From assembly GCF_934525195.1 (NCBI RefSeq), contig NZ_CAKSZA010000001.1, positions 186,001-250,000 of the forward strand: a stretch of DNA of 64,000 nucleotides. The letters are read 5' to 3'. Of the stretch, positions 15,983-24,829 are shown piece by piece. Numbering within the stretch: position 1 is the stretch's first letter; each line of letters begins with the position of its first letter. The notes below the pieces were generated by a model. It saw only the letters and a program-made list of their open reading frames with translations, did not search any database and was not told the DNA's origin. The DNA comes from an uncultured Eubacterium sp. GTDB taxonomy: Bacteria; Bacillota; Clostridia; Oscillospirales; Acutalibacteraceae. Made by a program: the position numbers and the translations under genes.

Positions 15983-17044
15983 ATGAATGATTTATGGAAA
16001 AACAATTTGAGAAATATTGAACCGTACACACCGGGTGAGCAAAGCAAGGACAAGGACATTGTGAAGATTAACGCAAACGAAAATCCTTATCCCCCATCAC
16101 CCAAAGCTGTTGAGGCTATGAAAAATTTTGACACGGACAAACTGCGATTTTATCCTCAAGCTGACAGTATGCCGTTGAAGCAGGCTATTGCAAATTTCTA
16201 CGGTGTTGAAGCAAAAAATGTTTTTGTCGGCAACGGCTCGGACGATGTTTTGGCACTTGCGTTTCAGTCGTTTTTCAACAGCGACAAGCCTATTGCTTTC
16301 CCCGACATCACATACAGTTTTTATCCTGTTTGGTGCAGTCTTTTCAACATTGAATACACAAACCCGAAACTTGACGGGAATTTCAGAATCAACGCCGATG
16401 ACTACAAGGCAGAAAACGGCGGAGTAGTTATTCCGAACCCAAACGCTCCGACTTCGCTCGGCGAGAGCACGGAATTTGTTGAGAAAATCCTCAACTTCAA
16501 CCAAGACTGCGTTGTTATCATTGACGAGGCGTATTGTGATTTTGGCGGTGAAACAAGCGTACCGCTCACAAAGAAATACGAAAACCTGCTTGTTACGGGC
16601 ACATTTTCAAAATCAAGAAGTCTTGCGGGAATAAGAATCGGTTTTGCAATCGGCAGTGAAACGCTGATAAACACCCTTGAAGCGGTGAAAAACAGCTACA
16701 ATTCATACACGGTTGACGCACTTTCAATCGCAATGGGTGTTGAAGCAATGAACGATGTTGAATACTTCAACAAAACGGTTGCAATGATTAAAACGACAAG
16801 GCAGAGAGTTACCGATGAATTAAGGTCGCTCGGCTTTGAGGTGCTGGAGTCTCAAACAAACTTTATTATGGCAACGAATGACAAGCTCGACATCAAAGAT
16901 ATGTTTGAATATCTAAAGACGAAGAAGATATTTATCAGATACTTCAACCAGCCGAGAATAAACAAATATGTGCGTATAACCATTGGCACAGACGAAGAAA
17001 TGGACAAATTCCTGCAAGGAGTTAAAGATTATATCGAGCAATAA
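15983..17044 (+). CDS. hisC: Histidinol-phosphate aminotransferase family protein
   Basis: PLP-dependent class I/II aminotransferase, about 353 aa. Signatures: NENPYPPSP, GNGSDDVLA, IPNPNAPTS and GTFSKSRSLAGIRIGFA with the PLP Lys near 210. HisC converts imidazole-acetol phosphate to histidinol phosphate. No other his gene is nearby, so a broader role (for example aromatic amino acids) is possible. ATG 15983 follows AAGGTG; a GTG at 15974 is inside the binding site. It is monocistronic between a promoter and a strong terminator. Confidence 0.85.
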   Translation: MNDLWKNNLRNIEPYTPGEQSKDKDIVKINANENPYPPSPKAVEAMKNFDTDKLRFYPQADSMPLKQAIANFYGVEAKNVFVGNGSDDVLALAFQSFFNSDKPIAFPDITYSFYPVWCSLFNIEYTNPKLDGNFRINADDYKAENGGVVIPNPNAPTSLGESTEFVEKILNFNQDCVVIIDEAYCDFGGETSVPLTKKYENLLVTGTFSKSRSLAGIRIGFAIGSETLINTLEAVKNSYNSYTVDALSIAMGVEAMNDVEYFNKTVAMIKTTRQRVTDELRSLGFEVLESQTNFIMATNDKLDIKDMFEYLKTKKIFIRYFNQPRINKYVRITIGTDEEMDKFLQGVKDYIEQ

Positions 17045-17050
17045 AAAAGC

Positions 17051-17078
17051 CTCACGGATACAAAAGCGTATCCGTGAG
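17051..17078. terminator. Bidirectional terminator
   Basis: CTCACGGATAC / GTATCCGTGAG perfect 11-bp stem with a six-base loop; T-run on the plus side and TTTTTTAT on the minus side. Serves hisC and the anti-sigma gene. Confidence 0.9.
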
Positions 17079-17086
17079 ACTTTTAT

Positions 17087-18022
17087 TTATTCAATGTGCA
17101 TATATCCGTCGCTGTCAAAATACAAATTAAGTCTTGCCGTTTGAATTTCTCCATCATTAAACTCAACTGTAAAAGTGATGGTATCTTTAATTTGTGTTAA
17201 ATCAAAGTTTAAATCATTACCAATTGATTTATACAAATTGTCTGTAACTCCCCAAAACAGTTTATACCCTTTGTTTATCGGGTATTCAAAAGCCTTGATT
17301 GCTTGACTTATTTCCAATTCCTTGCCTGAAACCGAAATATTGTTGCCAATTATTTGTTTTCCGTATTTCTGTGACTTTGTTACATAATTAAAATACAGTT
17401 CTCCGTAGTCGCTTTCATTTTTTATTGTCATTTTTTTTACGACGGAATAATCATCAATATTTAATGCAATTGCGCCTCCTTGCAATATATTCACTCTTAC
17501 CGTGGCTTCCCCTTTTACAGAATTAATAACGCTTCGCCCGGCTTGTATAACTCCACTATACCCTTGTTCTGACAACGCATCCAATTCTTTTTCAAGCTTT
17601 GCTTTATCGGAACTGTAAAGTTTTTCTGCATTTTCAAGTGCTTTTGTATCATTTATATCGGCAAAATGAATTGAACAAAACAAGCCTTGCTCATTCATAT
17701 TACCTGCCTTAAGCTCACTTAAAGATTTATATTCTTCTCCGGCATATGCAACCATTATAGAAAGAGGATTACTGTTTTGAGAAACATTTGAAACGATTTT
17801 TGTTTGTTTATCGTTATCATTAAAAAATTGTGTTGCACCATAGCCTCCGCCAACTAAAACCGCAAGTGCCAATGTGGCAGAAACAATGCGTCTGAAAATT
17901 TGATTTTTTGAATATTTATTACTGCTTGTCATATCAAAAATCTTTTCCATACACTCATCAGACGGAGAAAGATTTGAGAATGTGCCCTTAAATTTTTCCT
18001 TATTGTTCATATATCCATTCAT
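17087..18022 (-). CDS. Putative anti-sigma factor, single-pass membrane protein
   Basis: 311 aa: a short cytoplasmic N-terminus, one membrane helix (about residues 45-66) and a large extracytoplasmic domain. It overlaps the ECF sigma gene by about 20 bases, the usual arrangement of a membrane anti-sigma factor with its sigma. Its C-terminal region (LTQIKDTITFTVEFNDG) closely matches the protein at 46962-47969, which is also paired with a sigma gene, so the two are paralogues. The start is uncertain: ATG 18022 has GGGAG immediately adjacent, ATG 18010 has it 12 bases away. The signal sensed is unknown. Confidence 0.75.
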   Translation of the reverse strand: MNGYMNNKEKFKGTFSNLSPSDECMEKIFDMTSSNKYSKNQIFRRIVSATLALAVLVGGGYGATQFFNDNDKQTKIVSNVSQNSNPLSIMVAYAGEEYKSLSELKAGNMNEQGLFCSIHFADINDTKALENAEKLYSSDKAKLEKELDALSEQGYSGVIQAGRSVINSVKGEATVRVNILQGGAIALNIDDYSVVKKMTIKNESDYGELYFNYVTKSQKYGKQIIGNNISVSGKELEISQAIKAFEYPINKGYKLFWGVTDNLYKSIGNDLNFDLTQIKDTITFTVEFNDGEIQTARLNLYFDSDGYMHIE

Positions 18023-18485
18023 CTCCCAACTTAAGTTTCAATTTGTTTCTTGAGCGTTTAAGCAATGATTTTACCGTTGATTCTTTAATACCCGTTACCT
18101 TTGAAATATCGCTTATTGTCAAATCATCATAATAAAACAAAATCACGCACAAACGCTCTTTTTTATTGAGCGACATAACAGCATTGTATAAATCCACATT
18201 AAAATATTTATCAAATGTTGAAACATCGTAAACTTCTTCAATAGATTTATTTTGCCTGAATGACAGATTGAAAAAGTTTTTACAATCATTGACAAGCACC
18301 TTTGTAAGCCATTTATCAATTCCCAAATCATCATTAAATTCAATTTTACTTTTCCACAGCTTTAAAAATGTGTTTTGCAAAGCATCCTCGGCATCGTGTT
18401 TATTCTTTAAATACGAAAACGCTATGACAAACAACCTTTGACTGTTTCTTTTGACAGCATGTATAAACTTTTCTTCTGTCATCAT
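18000..18485 (-). CDS. ECF-type RNA polymerase sigma factor
   Basis: About 161 aa with sigma region 2 (FVIAFSYLKNKHDAEDALQNTFLKLWK) and region 4 (LTISDISKVTGIKESTVKSLLKRSR), and no region 1 or 3. ATG 18485 (or 18482) follows AGGAGG. Co-transcribed and overlapping with the anti-sigma gene, so it is probably held at the membrane until a signal arrives. A possible autoregulated promoter lies in the 100 bases upstream but is not clear enough to place. Confidence 0.88.
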   Translation of the reverse strand: MMTEEKFIHAVKRNSQRLFVIAFSYLKNKHDAEDALQNTFLKLWKSKIEFNDDLGIDKWLTKVLVNDCKNFFNLSFRQNKSIEEVYDVSTFDKYFNVDLYNAVMSLNKKERLCVILFYYDDLTISDISKVTGIKESTVKSLLKRSRNKLKLKLGDEWIYEQ

Positions 18486-18622
18486 TTCGCCTCCTCTCTG
18501 AAAGGCCCTTTCACTGTTATAACAGTTCAGAGCGCCAAAAAGTTGCAGACAATTATTATTTTTTGCCGTAATCGGCACAGCAAAATTTAGAAACGCCAAA
18601 AAGAATGTTTGGGAATATCGTA

Positions 18623-18642
18623 GGGGCGACCTGCGGTCGCCT
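18623..18642. repeat. Palindromic repeat, left flank of MITE copy C
   Basis: GGGGCGACCTGCGGTCGCCT, containing GGCGACC-TGC-GGTCGCC. An identical 20-base copy lies at 18905-18924 on the other side of the MITE, suggesting a duplicated insertion target. Confidence 0.8.
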
Positions 18643-18643
18643 C

Positions 18644-18904
18644 AGCGTGTCGAAAAAGTACTTTCAACACGCTGTAGGCTGTTGAGAAAGGTTCTGAATT
18701 TCGTTTTCTTGCGAAGGAAGATGTACGATGGTACCTCGACTGAGCAAAAAACGAAAAACACCAAAAATGCTGTAAGTTCGATACTTACAGCATTTTTAAA
18801 CCCCACCGTCAACACTTCGTGTTGCCACCTCCCCTTTTAAAAAAGTGGAGGCATAATTCGGTTAAATATATTTTGGTGTGGTTCAGGGGCTTTATCAACA
18901 GTCT
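18644..18904 (+). repeat. MITE-like dispersed element, copy C
   Basis: Starts with the AGCGTGTCGAAAAAGT hairpin (18644-18673), then the core from AGGCTGTTGAGAAA (18676) to TTTATCAACAGTCT (18904) with the ATGCTGTAAG / CTTACAGCAT hairpin. It is bounded exactly by identical 20-bp palindromic repeats. Confidence 0.85.
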
Positions 18905-18924
18905 GGGGCGACCTGCGGTCGCCT
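18905..18924. repeat. Palindromic repeat, right flank of MITE copy C
   Basis: Identical to 18623-18642. Continues into a spacer and the double-hairpin repeat at 18933-18993. Confidence 0.8.
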
Positions 18925-18932
18925 AATTTCTT

Positions 18933-18993
18933 TTAACCCCTCAGTCGCACATAAAATGCGACAGCTCCCCTTTATAACATTAAAAGGGGAGCC
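18933..18993 (-). repeat. Double-hairpin dispersed repeat
   Basis: TTAACCCCTCAGTCGCAC...ATGCGACAGCTCCCC followed by a second stem ending AAGGGGAGCC. The same unit occurs inverted at 25182-25237, again beside a MITE. It is a small stem-loop repeat of the kind scattered through gut Firmicutes genomes; no protein is encoded. Confidence 0.75.
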
Positions 18994-19012
18994 TTAGTCG
19001 GTTAAAAATATT

Positions 19013-20107
19013 TTATTTTAGAAAAGTTGTGAACAAGAGAATGACAACAAGGATAACCGCAATCGAAACAAGAGCCTTGACAATTCTTGTTACGGCGTCA
19101 AAAGTATTCGTTGGGCAAAGTTGCATAATGATATACTTAAGCGGATTGTCCACCTTTCTGCCGACAATATCCTTATAACGCATATCATAGGTTTCAATAT
19201 GACCGTCAGTGAAAAGGTCGATAACTCTTGTGCCTCTGTCCATACCCGGACCGTAAACATTGAAACCTGCGCCTTGAGTGTAGCCAACATCAACGCCGTT
19301 GATTTTACCGTTAAAGGAATTGTTGTGGTCGTGACCGAAGTAAATACCCTTTACATCGCCTTTTTCACACATTGCGTCAAATTCTCCGCTGTTAACCTGT
19401 GGGTCGGCAGGAGATTCTTTCATAAACGCTTCCTTGTTTACCCTATCCTTTTTGAGCACAAAATATTCGCCCTCGTGAGTTCTGAATCCTCTTACAGAGC
19501 CACGCTTTGTGAAATTAACCTTTTTGAGCAGGTCAAAGACCTCGCACACAGGAATATGCTGAATAACAACGCTCGGAACGACTTTGCCGAGTTTTTGCTC
19601 ATAGCTGTCACGGATTGCTCGATACCAATCAATCTGATTTTCGTGCACACAGTCATATCCAACCTTGAGATTGCTGTGGCTGTCGATTGTATAAAGCAAG
19701 AACTTAACTTCATCGCCGTCCTTAATCTCGAAGCAATGGTTGCCGACTCCGTCAACACCGTCATCACTTTCACCGACAAAGCCCTCAAAGGTTTTGTAAA
19801 TCTCGAACTGCTCCTCGTTAGTAAGTCCTACCTGTCTGTCGTGATTGCCAAAGCAGATTGCAAAAGGAATTTTGCGTTTTACAACAGGCTCAACAAGGAT
19901 TGAGAGCACTTCTTTTACCTTATCGGCATCGCCCTTGAAGCTATGCTTGCCCCAAATTTGGTCACCGCTGTAAATAACCAAATCAGGCTGACTTCTGTCG
20001 AGAGAGGCTTCAATAAGTTTGATTGTATCTGAATTAACCTTTGCGCCCTCTTGAGTGTCGGCTATCATAAGGATTCTGAATTTTCCGTTATTAAACTTTA
20101 ATATCAT
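19013..20107 (-). CDS. Membrane-anchored metallophosphoesterase
   Basis: 364 aa calcineurin-like phosphoesterase with dimetal motifs MIADTQ, YSGDQ, CFGNHD, QHIP and YFGHDHNN. The first motif is D-x-Q where the usual metal ligand is His (D-x-H), as in a subgroup of the family. A C-terminal hydrophobic helix (about residues 340-362) anchors it to the membrane; there is no signal peptide, so orientation is unclear. ATG 20107 follows GGTGAT. Substrate unknown; monocistronic. Confidence 0.85.
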   Translation of the reverse strand: MILKFNNGKFRILMIADTQEGAKVNSDTIKLIEASLDRSQPDLVIYSGDQIWGKHSFKGDADKVKEVLSILVEPVVKRKIPFAICFGNHDRQVGLTNEEQFEIYKTFEGFVGESDDGVDGVGNHCFEIKDGDEVKFLLYTIDSHSNLKVGYDCVHENQIDWYRAIRDSYEQKLGKVVPSVVIQHIPVCEVFDLLKKVNFTKRGSVRGFRTHEGEYFVLKKDRVNKEAFMKESPADPQVNSGEFDAMCEKGDVKGIYFGHDHNNSFNGKINGVDVGYTQGAGFNVYGPGMDRGTRVIDLFTDGHIETYDMRYKDIVGRKVDNPLKYIIMQLCPTNTFDAVTRIVKALVSIAVILVVILLFTTFLK

Positions 20108-20123
20108 ATAATCACCAAAAATA

Positions 20124-20152
20124 ATAATAACATAAATAAAATTAAAGTGCAA
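20124..20152 (-). promoter_or_regulatory. Sigma-A promoter for metallophosphoesterase
   Basis: Minus strand TTGCAC (20147-20152), 17 bases, TATTAT (20124-20129) with TATG extension. Confidence 0.55.
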
Positions 20153-20230
20153 TTATATAGTCAAAAATTATGCTAATATGTCGGTTTTTTTGGAAAATTT
20201 GTTAAACTTAACAAAAAAGGCAACAATTTA

Positions 20231-20259
20231 TTGAACACAAAAATTACCTGTGATATAAT
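20231..20259 (+). promoter_or_regulatory. Sigma-A promoter for DUF1275 gene
   Basis: TTGAAC (20231-20236), 17 bases, TATAAT (20254-20259) with TGTGA extension. Confidence 0.78.
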
Positions 20260-20292
20260 CATTTTGACAAAAAATAAACGAAGGGATACAAA

Positions 20293-21072
20293 ATGAAATC
20301 GTTTTTTGAAAAAGTGAAAATATCACAGATGTCCGATTCGTTCATAACAGCAATATTTGTTGTGCTCTCTGGCGGATTTCAGGATGCCTACACATATATG
20401 TGCAGAGATGAGGTTTTTGCAAACGCTCAAACGGGAAACATTGTTTTGATGAGTTCACACCTCTTTCAGGGCGAATTCAAAAGTTGCGTTAAATATTTAA
20501 TACCGTTGATATCATTTATGATAGGTACATATGTTGCGGAGCATGTGCATTACCATTTTAAATATCTTGAAAAAATACATTGGCGACAAATCATCATTCT
20601 TTGCGAAATTGTGCTTTTGTTTTCTGTCGGATTCATTTCACAAAAACACAACGCACTTGCAAATGCCCTTGTTTCATTTGTATGTGCAATGCAGGTGCAA
20701 ACATTCCACAAGGTTCGCGGTCAGGTTTACGCATCCACAATGTGCATAGGAAATATGAGGAGTGCAATTGTTTCGCTGTTTGCATATTTTCAGTACAAGG
20801 ATAAAAAAATCAGAGAAAAGGCAATCGTATATTTCAGCGTTATCGGCGTGTTTGCAATCGGTGCAGGTCTTGGCAGTATTATAACAAAGCAACTCGGTGT
20901 AAAGGCAATTTGGGTATGCTGTGCATTGCTGACAATCAGTTTCTTTATGATGTTCATTGATTTGGAACTCAACGAAAAACGAAACAGCAAGAACGGCAGA
21001 AAAAGCAAAGAGGAAATCAAGCAAAAAGAACCGAACACCAACCCGAAAAAGACAAACACACATATGGATTAA
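20293..21072 (+). CDS. DUF1275 (YoaK) family membrane protein
   Basis: 259 aa with about six membrane helices and the family signature FANAQTGNIVLM near residue 50. The last 35 residues form a very hydrophilic Lys/Asn-rich tail (KRNSKNGRKSKEEIKQKE). Function of DUF1275 is not established; a transporter role is often suggested. ATG 20293 follows AAGGGA. Monocistronic between a good promoter and terminator. Confidence 0.88.
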   Translation: MKSFFEKVKISQMSDSFITAIFVVLSGGFQDAYTYMCRDEVFANAQTGNIVLMSSHLFQGEFKSCVKYLIPLISFMIGTYVAEHVHYHFKYLEKIHWRQIIILCEIVLLFSVGFISQKHNALANALVSFVCAMQVQTFHKVRGQVYASTMCIGNMRSAIVSLFAYFQYKDKKIREKAIVYFSVIGVFAIGAGLGSIITKQLGVKAIWVCCALLTISFFMMFIDLELNEKRNSKNGRKSKEEIKQKEPNTNPKKTNTHMD

Positions 21073-21077
21073 ATATA

Positions 21078-21105
21078 AAAACGAGGTTCAAAAGAGCCTC
21101 GTTTT
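21078..21105 (+). terminator. Terminator of DUF1275 gene
   Basis: AAAACGAGG / CCTCGTTTT hairpin with a 10-base loop, ending in T5. Confidence 0.82.
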
Positions 21106-21124
21106 TGTTATACAAAACAACAAT

Positions 21125-21146
21125 GCTTCCTCTAAACAGAGGAAGC
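21125..21146 (-). terminator. Terminator of nrdR
   Basis: GCTTCCTCT / AGAGGAAGC perfect stem, four-base loop, 15 bases beyond the nrdR stop. Confidence 0.75.
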
Positions 21147-21160
21147 AATTAATTTTATGC

Positions 21161-21610
21161 TTATTCACCGAGTTTTGCAAGTTCGTCACGAAATGATTCG
21201 GCAGAATCAAATTCCTTGTAAACCGACGCAAAACGAACATAGGCAACTTCGTCAATTTCTTTGAGCTTTTCCATAATAAGTTCACCGATACGAGATGAAG
21301 AAACCTCACGGTCAACCGATGACTGAAGCTGTGCCTCGATTTCATCAATCTTTTCATCAAGTTCCGCAACGGTAACCTTACGCTTTTCGCAAGCACGAAG
21401 CATACCCTTGAGAATTTTATTTCTGTCAAAGACTTCTCTTGACCTATCTTTTTTGATTACAATAACAGGAACATCCTCTATGGTTTCATAGGTGGTGAAC
21501 CTTTTTGAACACTGAATACACTCTCTGCGGCGGCGAATACGCTCATTTTCGTCGGTCGGTCGAGAATCGATAACCTTGCTTTCGGTATAACCGCAAAACG
21601 GACATTTCAT
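21161..21610 (-). CDS. nrdR: Transcriptional repressor NrdR
   Basis: ATP-cone repressor of ribonucleotide reductase genes. 149 aa: zinc ribbon (MKCPFCGYTESKVIDSR...CIQCSKRFTTYE) then the ATP-cone (VIVIKKDRSREVFDRNKILKGM). ATG 21610 is set by GGAGG; an upstream in-frame TTG is part of that site. Own promoter and terminator; no nrd genes nearby. Confidence 0.97.
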   Translation of the reverse strand: MKCPFCGYTESKVIDSRPTDENERIRRRRECIQCSKRFTTYETIEDVPVIVIKKDRSREVFDRNKILKGMLRACEKRKVTVAELDEKIDEIEAQLQSSVDREVSSSRIGELIMEKLKEIDEVAYVRFASVYKEFDSAESFRDELAKLGE

Positions 21611-21656
21611 AGCATTTTCCTCCAATGCAACAGTTGTTTCTTATTGAACAATTGCT

Positions 21657-21685
21657 ATTATACCACAACATATAGAAAAATGCAA
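21657..21685 (-). promoter_or_regulatory. Sigma-A promoter for nrdR
   Basis: Minus strand TTGCAT (21680-21685), 17 bases, TATAAT (21657-21662) with TGTGG extension. Confidence 0.78.
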
Positions 21686-21715
21686 GAAAAACAACAAATC
21701 TATATATAGTTTGTA

Positions 21716-22603
21716 CTATGCTTTTTTGAGAGAGTTATCCTTGTTATTGTATATAAACATCCAAACTGCCATGGCAATGATGATTGTATAGCCCACTATA
21801 GATAGGGTGTCAGGCACTTGATGACCGAGGAAAAAGTAGCCTTCAATAGCAGTAAAGATGATATTTGAATAATCGAAAATTGAGATTTCGCTGCTCGGAG
21901 CAAAGCCGTATGCGGCGGTAATTCCGAACTGACCGCCTGCGGCACAAAGACCGACAAGCATAAGATACAAGAACTGTTTACCCGTCATTGGAGAATAATT
22001 AAAAATCAGATAAGGCGCTGTGACAGCAACCGAAAACAGTGAGAAGAAGAATACCGTAAATCTGCCGTTTTCGCCCTTATTTGCCATATGGCGAACGCAA
22101 GTATATGCCGCACCTGCACTGAGTCCGCCCACAAAACCGGCAATTGACGGCACAATCTCAATATTTGACATTGTAGGCTTGATAACGAACATTGCACCGA
22201 CAAAGGCTACAATAATCGCAACTGCCTGTTTTGGCTTAACCTTTTCTTTAAGAAAAATTGCGGAGAACAGCAATGTGGCAAACGGCGAAAGTTTGTTGAG
22301 CATTGCCGCATCTGCCGTGTGTGCCATATGGGTTGTGGCATAAAAATTGCCGAACACTCCCAAAAGACCGACTCCCGAACGCAAAAAATGATATTTTAGG
22401 CATCCTTTGGTCGGTTTAAACGGTTCGTGATTTTTCAGCAAAACCGCCGAAGCGAAAAAAAGAGCAACAAGATTGCGGAAAAACACCTTTTGAGGGACAG
22501 GAACATCCCCCGAAAGATTGATAAATGAGCTCATTCCGCTGAAACATAATGCGGAAAAGAGTATACATAAAATTCCCTTTGTCTTGTTGCTTAACTTATT
22601 CAT
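21716..22603 (-). CDS. EamA/DMT family transporter
   Basis: 295 aa, ten predicted membrane helices in two EamA repeats (about 7-135 and 155-285), typical of drug/metabolite exporters. The ATG overlaps the stop of the upstream TIM-barrel gene (ATGA), so it is third in a three-gene operon with an aminotransferase and a sugar isomerase-like enzyme. It may export or import an amino acid-like metabolite of that operon; this is inference. Confidence 0.88.
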   Translation of the reverse strand: MNKLSNKTKGILCILFSALCFSGMSSFINLSGDVPVPQKVFFRNLVALFFASAVLLKNHEPFKPTKGCLKYHFLRSGVGLLGVFGNFYATTHMAHTADAAMLNKLSPFATLLFSAIFLKEKVKPKQAVAIIVAFVGAMFVIKPTMSNIEIVPSIAGFVGGLSAGAAYTCVRHMANKGENGRFTVFFFSLFSVAVTAPYLIFNYSPMTGKQFLYLMLVGLCAAGGQFGITAAYGFAPSSEISIFDYSNIIFTAIEGYFFLGHQVPDTLSIVGYTIIIAMAVWMFIYNNKDNSLKKA

Positions 22604-23385
22604 AATTTAATACTGTCCAAATACTGTTTGCTAAAGGCTAATTCATTCATAACATCATAGCCTTTTGAATAAATCTCTATCACATATCCACCTTTATAAT
22701 CGGCATTGTTCATCATTTGGAACAAACGCTTGAAATCGAAAGTTCCTCTGCCCGGAGGCATACAATCGACCTCCGGGGTGTTGTCGCTCAAGTGAATATG
22801 TGTGATTTCATTTTTAAATTCATCGGCAACATAAAACGGGTCGTAGCCGCAACGAATAGCCTGTTTTACATCAAACACCATATGAAAATCATCGCCGAGA
22901 TAATCTCTCATTCTTTTAAGGAAATCAACACTTTGACTTCTGAAGCGAACAACATTTTCCTGACAAACATTGACGCCCTCTTTTTTGCCGAGTTCAACAA
23001 GAGAAGCGAAGCGGTCGAAATAGAACTCCTCGCTCATATTTCTCTTTTGGACGGCAACCGACCCGTGAATAACAACATTCTTTGCACCGAGGAGAGCGGC
23101 AGCGTGAAAATGCTTTTGATACAGACCGATAAAATCGTCATATCTACGCTCATATTCGGCAAAAATGCAGTTACTTTCAAGTGCTGATGAAAACGGATGA
23201 ACCGACAAAACCTTTGCTCCGTGGTCGTCCGCATTTTTGCGAAGTTGCTTTACAAACGGCTCCTCAAGCTCTGAAGAAGTGTTGAAAAACACCTCTGTTT
23301 GCTTGAAGCCGAGAGATAAAACATTATCAAGCGACTTCTCCGTTACCAACGGAAAGAAGCAGGATGATGAAGCACCTACTTGCAT
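22600..23385 (-). CDS. Sugar phosphate isomerase/epimerase-like TIM barrel
   Basis: About 261 aa, AP endonuclease 2/xylose isomerase-like TIM barrel. Metal-binding stretches: VIHGSVAV, VCQENVVRF (Glu), MVFDVKQAIRCG (Asp), HIHLSDN (His) and YVIEIYSKG (Glu). ATG 23385 forms TAATG with the aminotransferase stop, so the start is translationally coupled. It could isomerise or epimerise a sugar or keto acid; exact reaction not readable. Confidence 0.8.
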   Translation of the reverse strand: MQVGASSSCFFPLVTEKSLDNVLSLGFKQTEVFFNTSSELEEPFVKQLRKNADDHGAKVLSVHPFSSALESNCIFAEYERRYDDFIGLYQKHFHAAALLGAKNVVIHGSVAVQKRNMSEEFYFDRFASLVELGKKEGVNVCQENVVRFRSQSVDFLKRMRDYLGDDFHMVFDVKQAIRCGYDPFYVADEFKNEITHIHLSDNTPEVDCMPPGRGTFDFKRLFQMMNNADYKGGYVIEIYSKGYDVMNELAFSKQYLDSIKL

Positions 23386-24638
23386 TAGCCCACCAACTTT
23401 TCTATTGCCGCAAGTTTTACGCTTGTGCAAAGGATTTGTGTTGCAAGGTCAAGTTCTGCAACAGGCGGAAGTGACGGAGCAATACGTATGTTGCTGTTGT
23501 TAGGGTCGTCACCATACGGATAAGTTGCGCCAACTGTTGTAAGAGTTACGCCTGCTTCCTTGCAAAGCTCGCCGACTCTCTTTGCGGTGCCGTTCATAAC
23601 ATCAAGGCTGATGAAATAGCCGCCCTTAGGGTCGAGCCATTCAGCGATACCCAAACCGCCGAGTTCGTTTTCAAGATGCTCGATAACCATATCAAACTTT
23701 GGCTTCAAAATAGCTGCATGCTTCTTCATATGAGCAAGAAGTCCGTCAACATTGCCAAAGAACTTTACATGGCGAAGCTGATTCATCTTGTCATAGCTGA
23801 TTGTTTCGCAGTTAAGTCTTTTCTTGATTTGTGCAATATTTGCGTCACTTGCGGCAAGTGCAGAAACACCTGCGCCAGGGAAAGTCATCTTTGAAGTTGA
23901 GCAAACCTCAATTACCATATCCTCGTTATCGCCCAAAACATCAAAGATGTTGAGAAGTGTATCGCCCTCGTCCTTAATATCGTGAACGCAATATGCGTTA
24001 TCCCAAACAATTCTAAAGTCCTTTGCAGCCGGCTTGAGAGAAGCAATACGGCGAACTGTGTCATCAGAGAAAGTGATGCCCTGTGGGTTTGAATACTTTG
24101 GCACGCAGAACATACCCTTTACTGCTTCGTCCTTTACAAGTTCTTCGATAACATCCATATCAGGACCTTCGCTTGTCATAGGAACATTAATCATTTTGAT
24201 GCCGAAGTGCTCCAAAATTGTGAAGTGTCTGTCATAACCCGGAACAGGACAAAGGAATTTGACCTCGTCAAGTTTGCACCAAGGAGTTGAACCGAGAACA
24301 CCCTCGCAGTAGCACTGGCAGATATAATCATACATAAGGTTCAAAGAAGCTGACGGACCGATGATGATATTCTTTGCTTCAACTCCGAGCAAATCAGCAA
24401 AAAGTTGCTTACAGCTCTTGATACCGTCAAGAAGTCCGTAGTTACGAACATCAAAACCGTCTTCTGTATAATCAATAGGCTTGAGCATATCCATTGAAAG
24501 GTCAAGTTGTTCCTTTGAAGGCTTACCTCTTGACATATCAAGATTAAGACCCATTGCCTTAAATTCATCAAACTTTTTAAGGAGAGTTTCTTTTTCTGCA
24601 AGAAGCTCCTCTTTTGTCATATTTCTGTATTCAGACAT
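23385..24638 (-). CDS. Class I aminotransferase (aspartate aminotransferase-like, subgroup Ic)
   Basis: 417 aa PLP enzyme: GPSASLNLMYDY, VPKYSNPQGITFS, DNAYCVHD and CSTSKMTFPGAGVSA (PLP Lys). The sequence style (MSRGKPSKEQLDLS near the N-terminus) matches the aminotransferase subgroup sometimes called type Ic aspartate aminotransferase. First gene of an operon with a TIM-barrel enzyme and an EamA transporter; preceded by a good promoter. Confidence 0.88.
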   Translation of the reverse strand: MSEYRNMTKEELLAEKETLLKKFDEFKAMGLNLDMSRGKPSKEQLDLSMDMLKPIDYTEDGFDVRNYGLLDGIKSCKQLFADLLGVEAKNIIIGPSASLNLMYDYICQCYCEGVLGSTPWCKLDEVKFLCPVPGYDRHFTILEHFGIKMINVPMTSEGPDMDVIEELVKDEAVKGMFCVPKYSNPQGITFSDDTVRRIASLKPAAKDFRIVWDNAYCVHDIKDEGDTLLNIFDVLGDNEDMVIEVCSTSKMTFPGAGVSALAASDANIAQIKKRLNCETISYDKMNQLRHVKFFGNVDGLLAHMKKHAAILKPKFDMVIEHLENELGGLGIAEWLDPKGGYFISLDVMNGTAKRVGELCKEAGVTLTTVGATYPYGDDPNNSNIRIAPSLPPVAELDLATQILCTSVKLAAIEKLVG

Positions 24639-24671
24639 AAAAATTCCTCGCTATCATTAAATTACTGAAAT

Positions 24672-24700
24672 ATTTTATCACAAAATCAGACAACATTCAA
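24672..24700 (-). promoter_or_regulatory. Sigma-A promoter for aminotransferase operon
   Basis: Minus strand TTGAAT (24695-24700), 17 bases, TAAAAT (24672-24677) with TGTGA extension. Confidence 0.68.
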
Positions 24701-24768
24701 TATACCATAAATATAAAAGAGCACCCAAAATGCCTTGTTTTTTGGTAAATGTACCCATAAAAGTGCTA

Positions 24769-24797
24769 TTGCATTTATGAATATTGTATGATAAAAT
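24769..24797 (+). promoter_or_regulatory. Sigma-A promoter for SCP2 gene
   Basis: TTGCAT (24769-24774), 17 bases, TAAAAT (24792-24797) with TATGA extension. Confidence 0.68.
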
Positions 24798-24829
24798 ATA
24801 AATATAATAAAATTTAAGGAGGAATTATC

